A stretch of DNA of 5,710 bases from DASCNA01 sp036011305. GTDB taxonomy: Bacteria; Verrucomicrobiota; Lentisphaeria; Victivallales; GWF2-38-69. The stretch spans positions 1 through 5,710 of the forward strand of contig DASCNA010000185.1 of NCBI GenBank assembly GCA_036011305.1, given 5' to 3'. Shown here piece by piece: positions 5,557 to 5,710 of the stretch. Positions within the stretch are counted from its first letter, which is position 1. Every line of letters starts with the position of its first letter. Below the pieces are notes generated by a model that was given only the letters and a program-made list of their open reading frames with translations, was not told the origin of the DNA and ran no database searches. A program made the position numbers and the translations under genes.

Positions 5557-5586
5557 TTGATATTAAGAGGAAACTTAAAATTCAAT
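5557..5586 (+). promoter_or_regulatory. candidate promoter of the Cys-rich gene, spacer filled by a dyad
   Basis: TTGATA (5557-5562) matches the -35 consensus at five of six positions. TTCAAT (5581-5586), 18 bp downstream, matches the -10 at four of six. The spacer is almost filled by the dyad O3 (5563-5578), which fits repressor control. Initiation would fall near 5593, giving a leader of about 64 nt. The -10 is weak, so the assignment depends mainly on the coincidence with O3. Confidence 0.45.
5563..5578 (+). promoter_or_regulatory. operator-like dyad O3
   Basis: TTAAGAGGAAACTTAA has the same 5-bp arms and 6-bp spacer length as O1 and O2 but a different spacer sequence. Its start is exactly 42 bp from that of O2, close to four turns of B-DNA, so two bound dimers would lie on the same face. 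It sits between the candidate -35 and -10 boxes of the downstream promoter. Confidence 0.55.
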
Positions 5587-5599
5587 AGTTTAACTTTAT

Positions 5600-5625
5600 A
5601 TATATTCCCGAGTCGGAGAATATAT
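5600..5625 (+). promoter_or_regulatory. 5' leader hairpin of the Cys-rich gene
   Basis: ATATATTC (5600-5607) pairs with GAATATAT (5618-5625). Inside it CCG (5608-5610) pairs with CGG (5614-5616) around an AGT loop, with A5617 bulged, giving an 11-bp stem. It lies 17 nt before the AAGGAG site and would be close to the mRNA 5' end if the candidate promoter is right. It could stabilise the transcript. It does not overlap the ribosome binding site, and no T-run follows. Confidence 0.5.
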
Positions 5626-5656
5626 GAAACATTAACAACAAAAAGGAGACAATAAA

Positions 5657-5710
5657 ATGTGCTGCAAACCAAAAACTAACTGCTGCTGTACCAGCGACAA
5701 AAATTTAAAC
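5657..5710 (+). CDS. N terminus of a Cys-rich protein, cut by the window edge
   Basis: Eighteen codons are visible, MCCKPKTNCCCTSDKNLN, and the frame is still open at base 5710. Five of the first eleven residues are cysteine (2, 3, 9, 10, 11). An AAGGAG at 5643-5648, 8 nt before the ATG, is the best ribosome binding site in the window, so the start is well supported. The CC and CCC clusters suggest binding of a thiophilic metal or metalloid. The repressor upstream, its two operator-like dyads and the leader hairpin all point to induced expression. The visible part cannot distinguish a small metallothionein-like or chaperone protein from a longer enzyme, permease or methyltransferase with a Cys-rich leader. 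No family is recognised. Confidence 0.7.
   Translation, partial: MCCKPKTNCCCTSDKNLN

Overview
The window is AT-rich DNA, probably from a low-GC bacterium. The bacterial assignment rests on a near-consensus sigma-70 promoter (TTGACA, 17-bp spacer, TATTAT), an AAGGAG ribosome binding site and an rsgA gene. A clostridial or other Firmicutes-like host is my best guess, but no rRNA or strong lineage marker is present. The region looks like accessory or decaying chromosome: intact small genes are interspersed with gene remnants.

Left part (1-1738). The window opens inside a truncated NTF2/SnoaL-like reading frame that stops at 118-120. A 331-bp stretch without an intact gene follows. It holds an imperfect inverted repeat ending in a T-run, a short hairpin and a possible decayed frame. 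On the minus strand there are two same-direction genes. One encodes a small protein with an N-terminal proline and a tautomerase-like secondary-structure pattern (1421-1738). The other encodes an eight-helix membrane protein built from two copies of a four-helix unit (452-1360).

Middle (1760-4392). On the plus strand lie rsgA (circularly permuted GTPase of 30S subunit maturation), a 43-codon orphan 3' gene remnant, an orotate-phosphoribosyltransferase-like gene with an altered catalytic loop, and a HAD-phosphatase pseudogene. The pseudogene has lost its middle and carries an amber codon in motif IV.

Right part (4450-5710). An ASCH-domain protein gene is followed by an AT-rich hairpin and then by the most coherent regulatory unit of the window. 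This unit is an ArsR-family repressor gene with a C-terminal CxCxCxC cluster, transcribed from a strong promoter whose -10 box abuts a TTAAG-N6-CTTAA dyad. The same dyad lies within an exact 23-bp copy downstream of the gene, and the same arms and spacing recur 42 bp further on, in the spacer of a candidate second promoter. That promoter would drive a Cys-rich product beginning MCCKPKTNCCC, which runs off the window edge. The simplest reading is a metal- or metalloid-responsive switch that controls both its own repressor and a thiol-rich effector.
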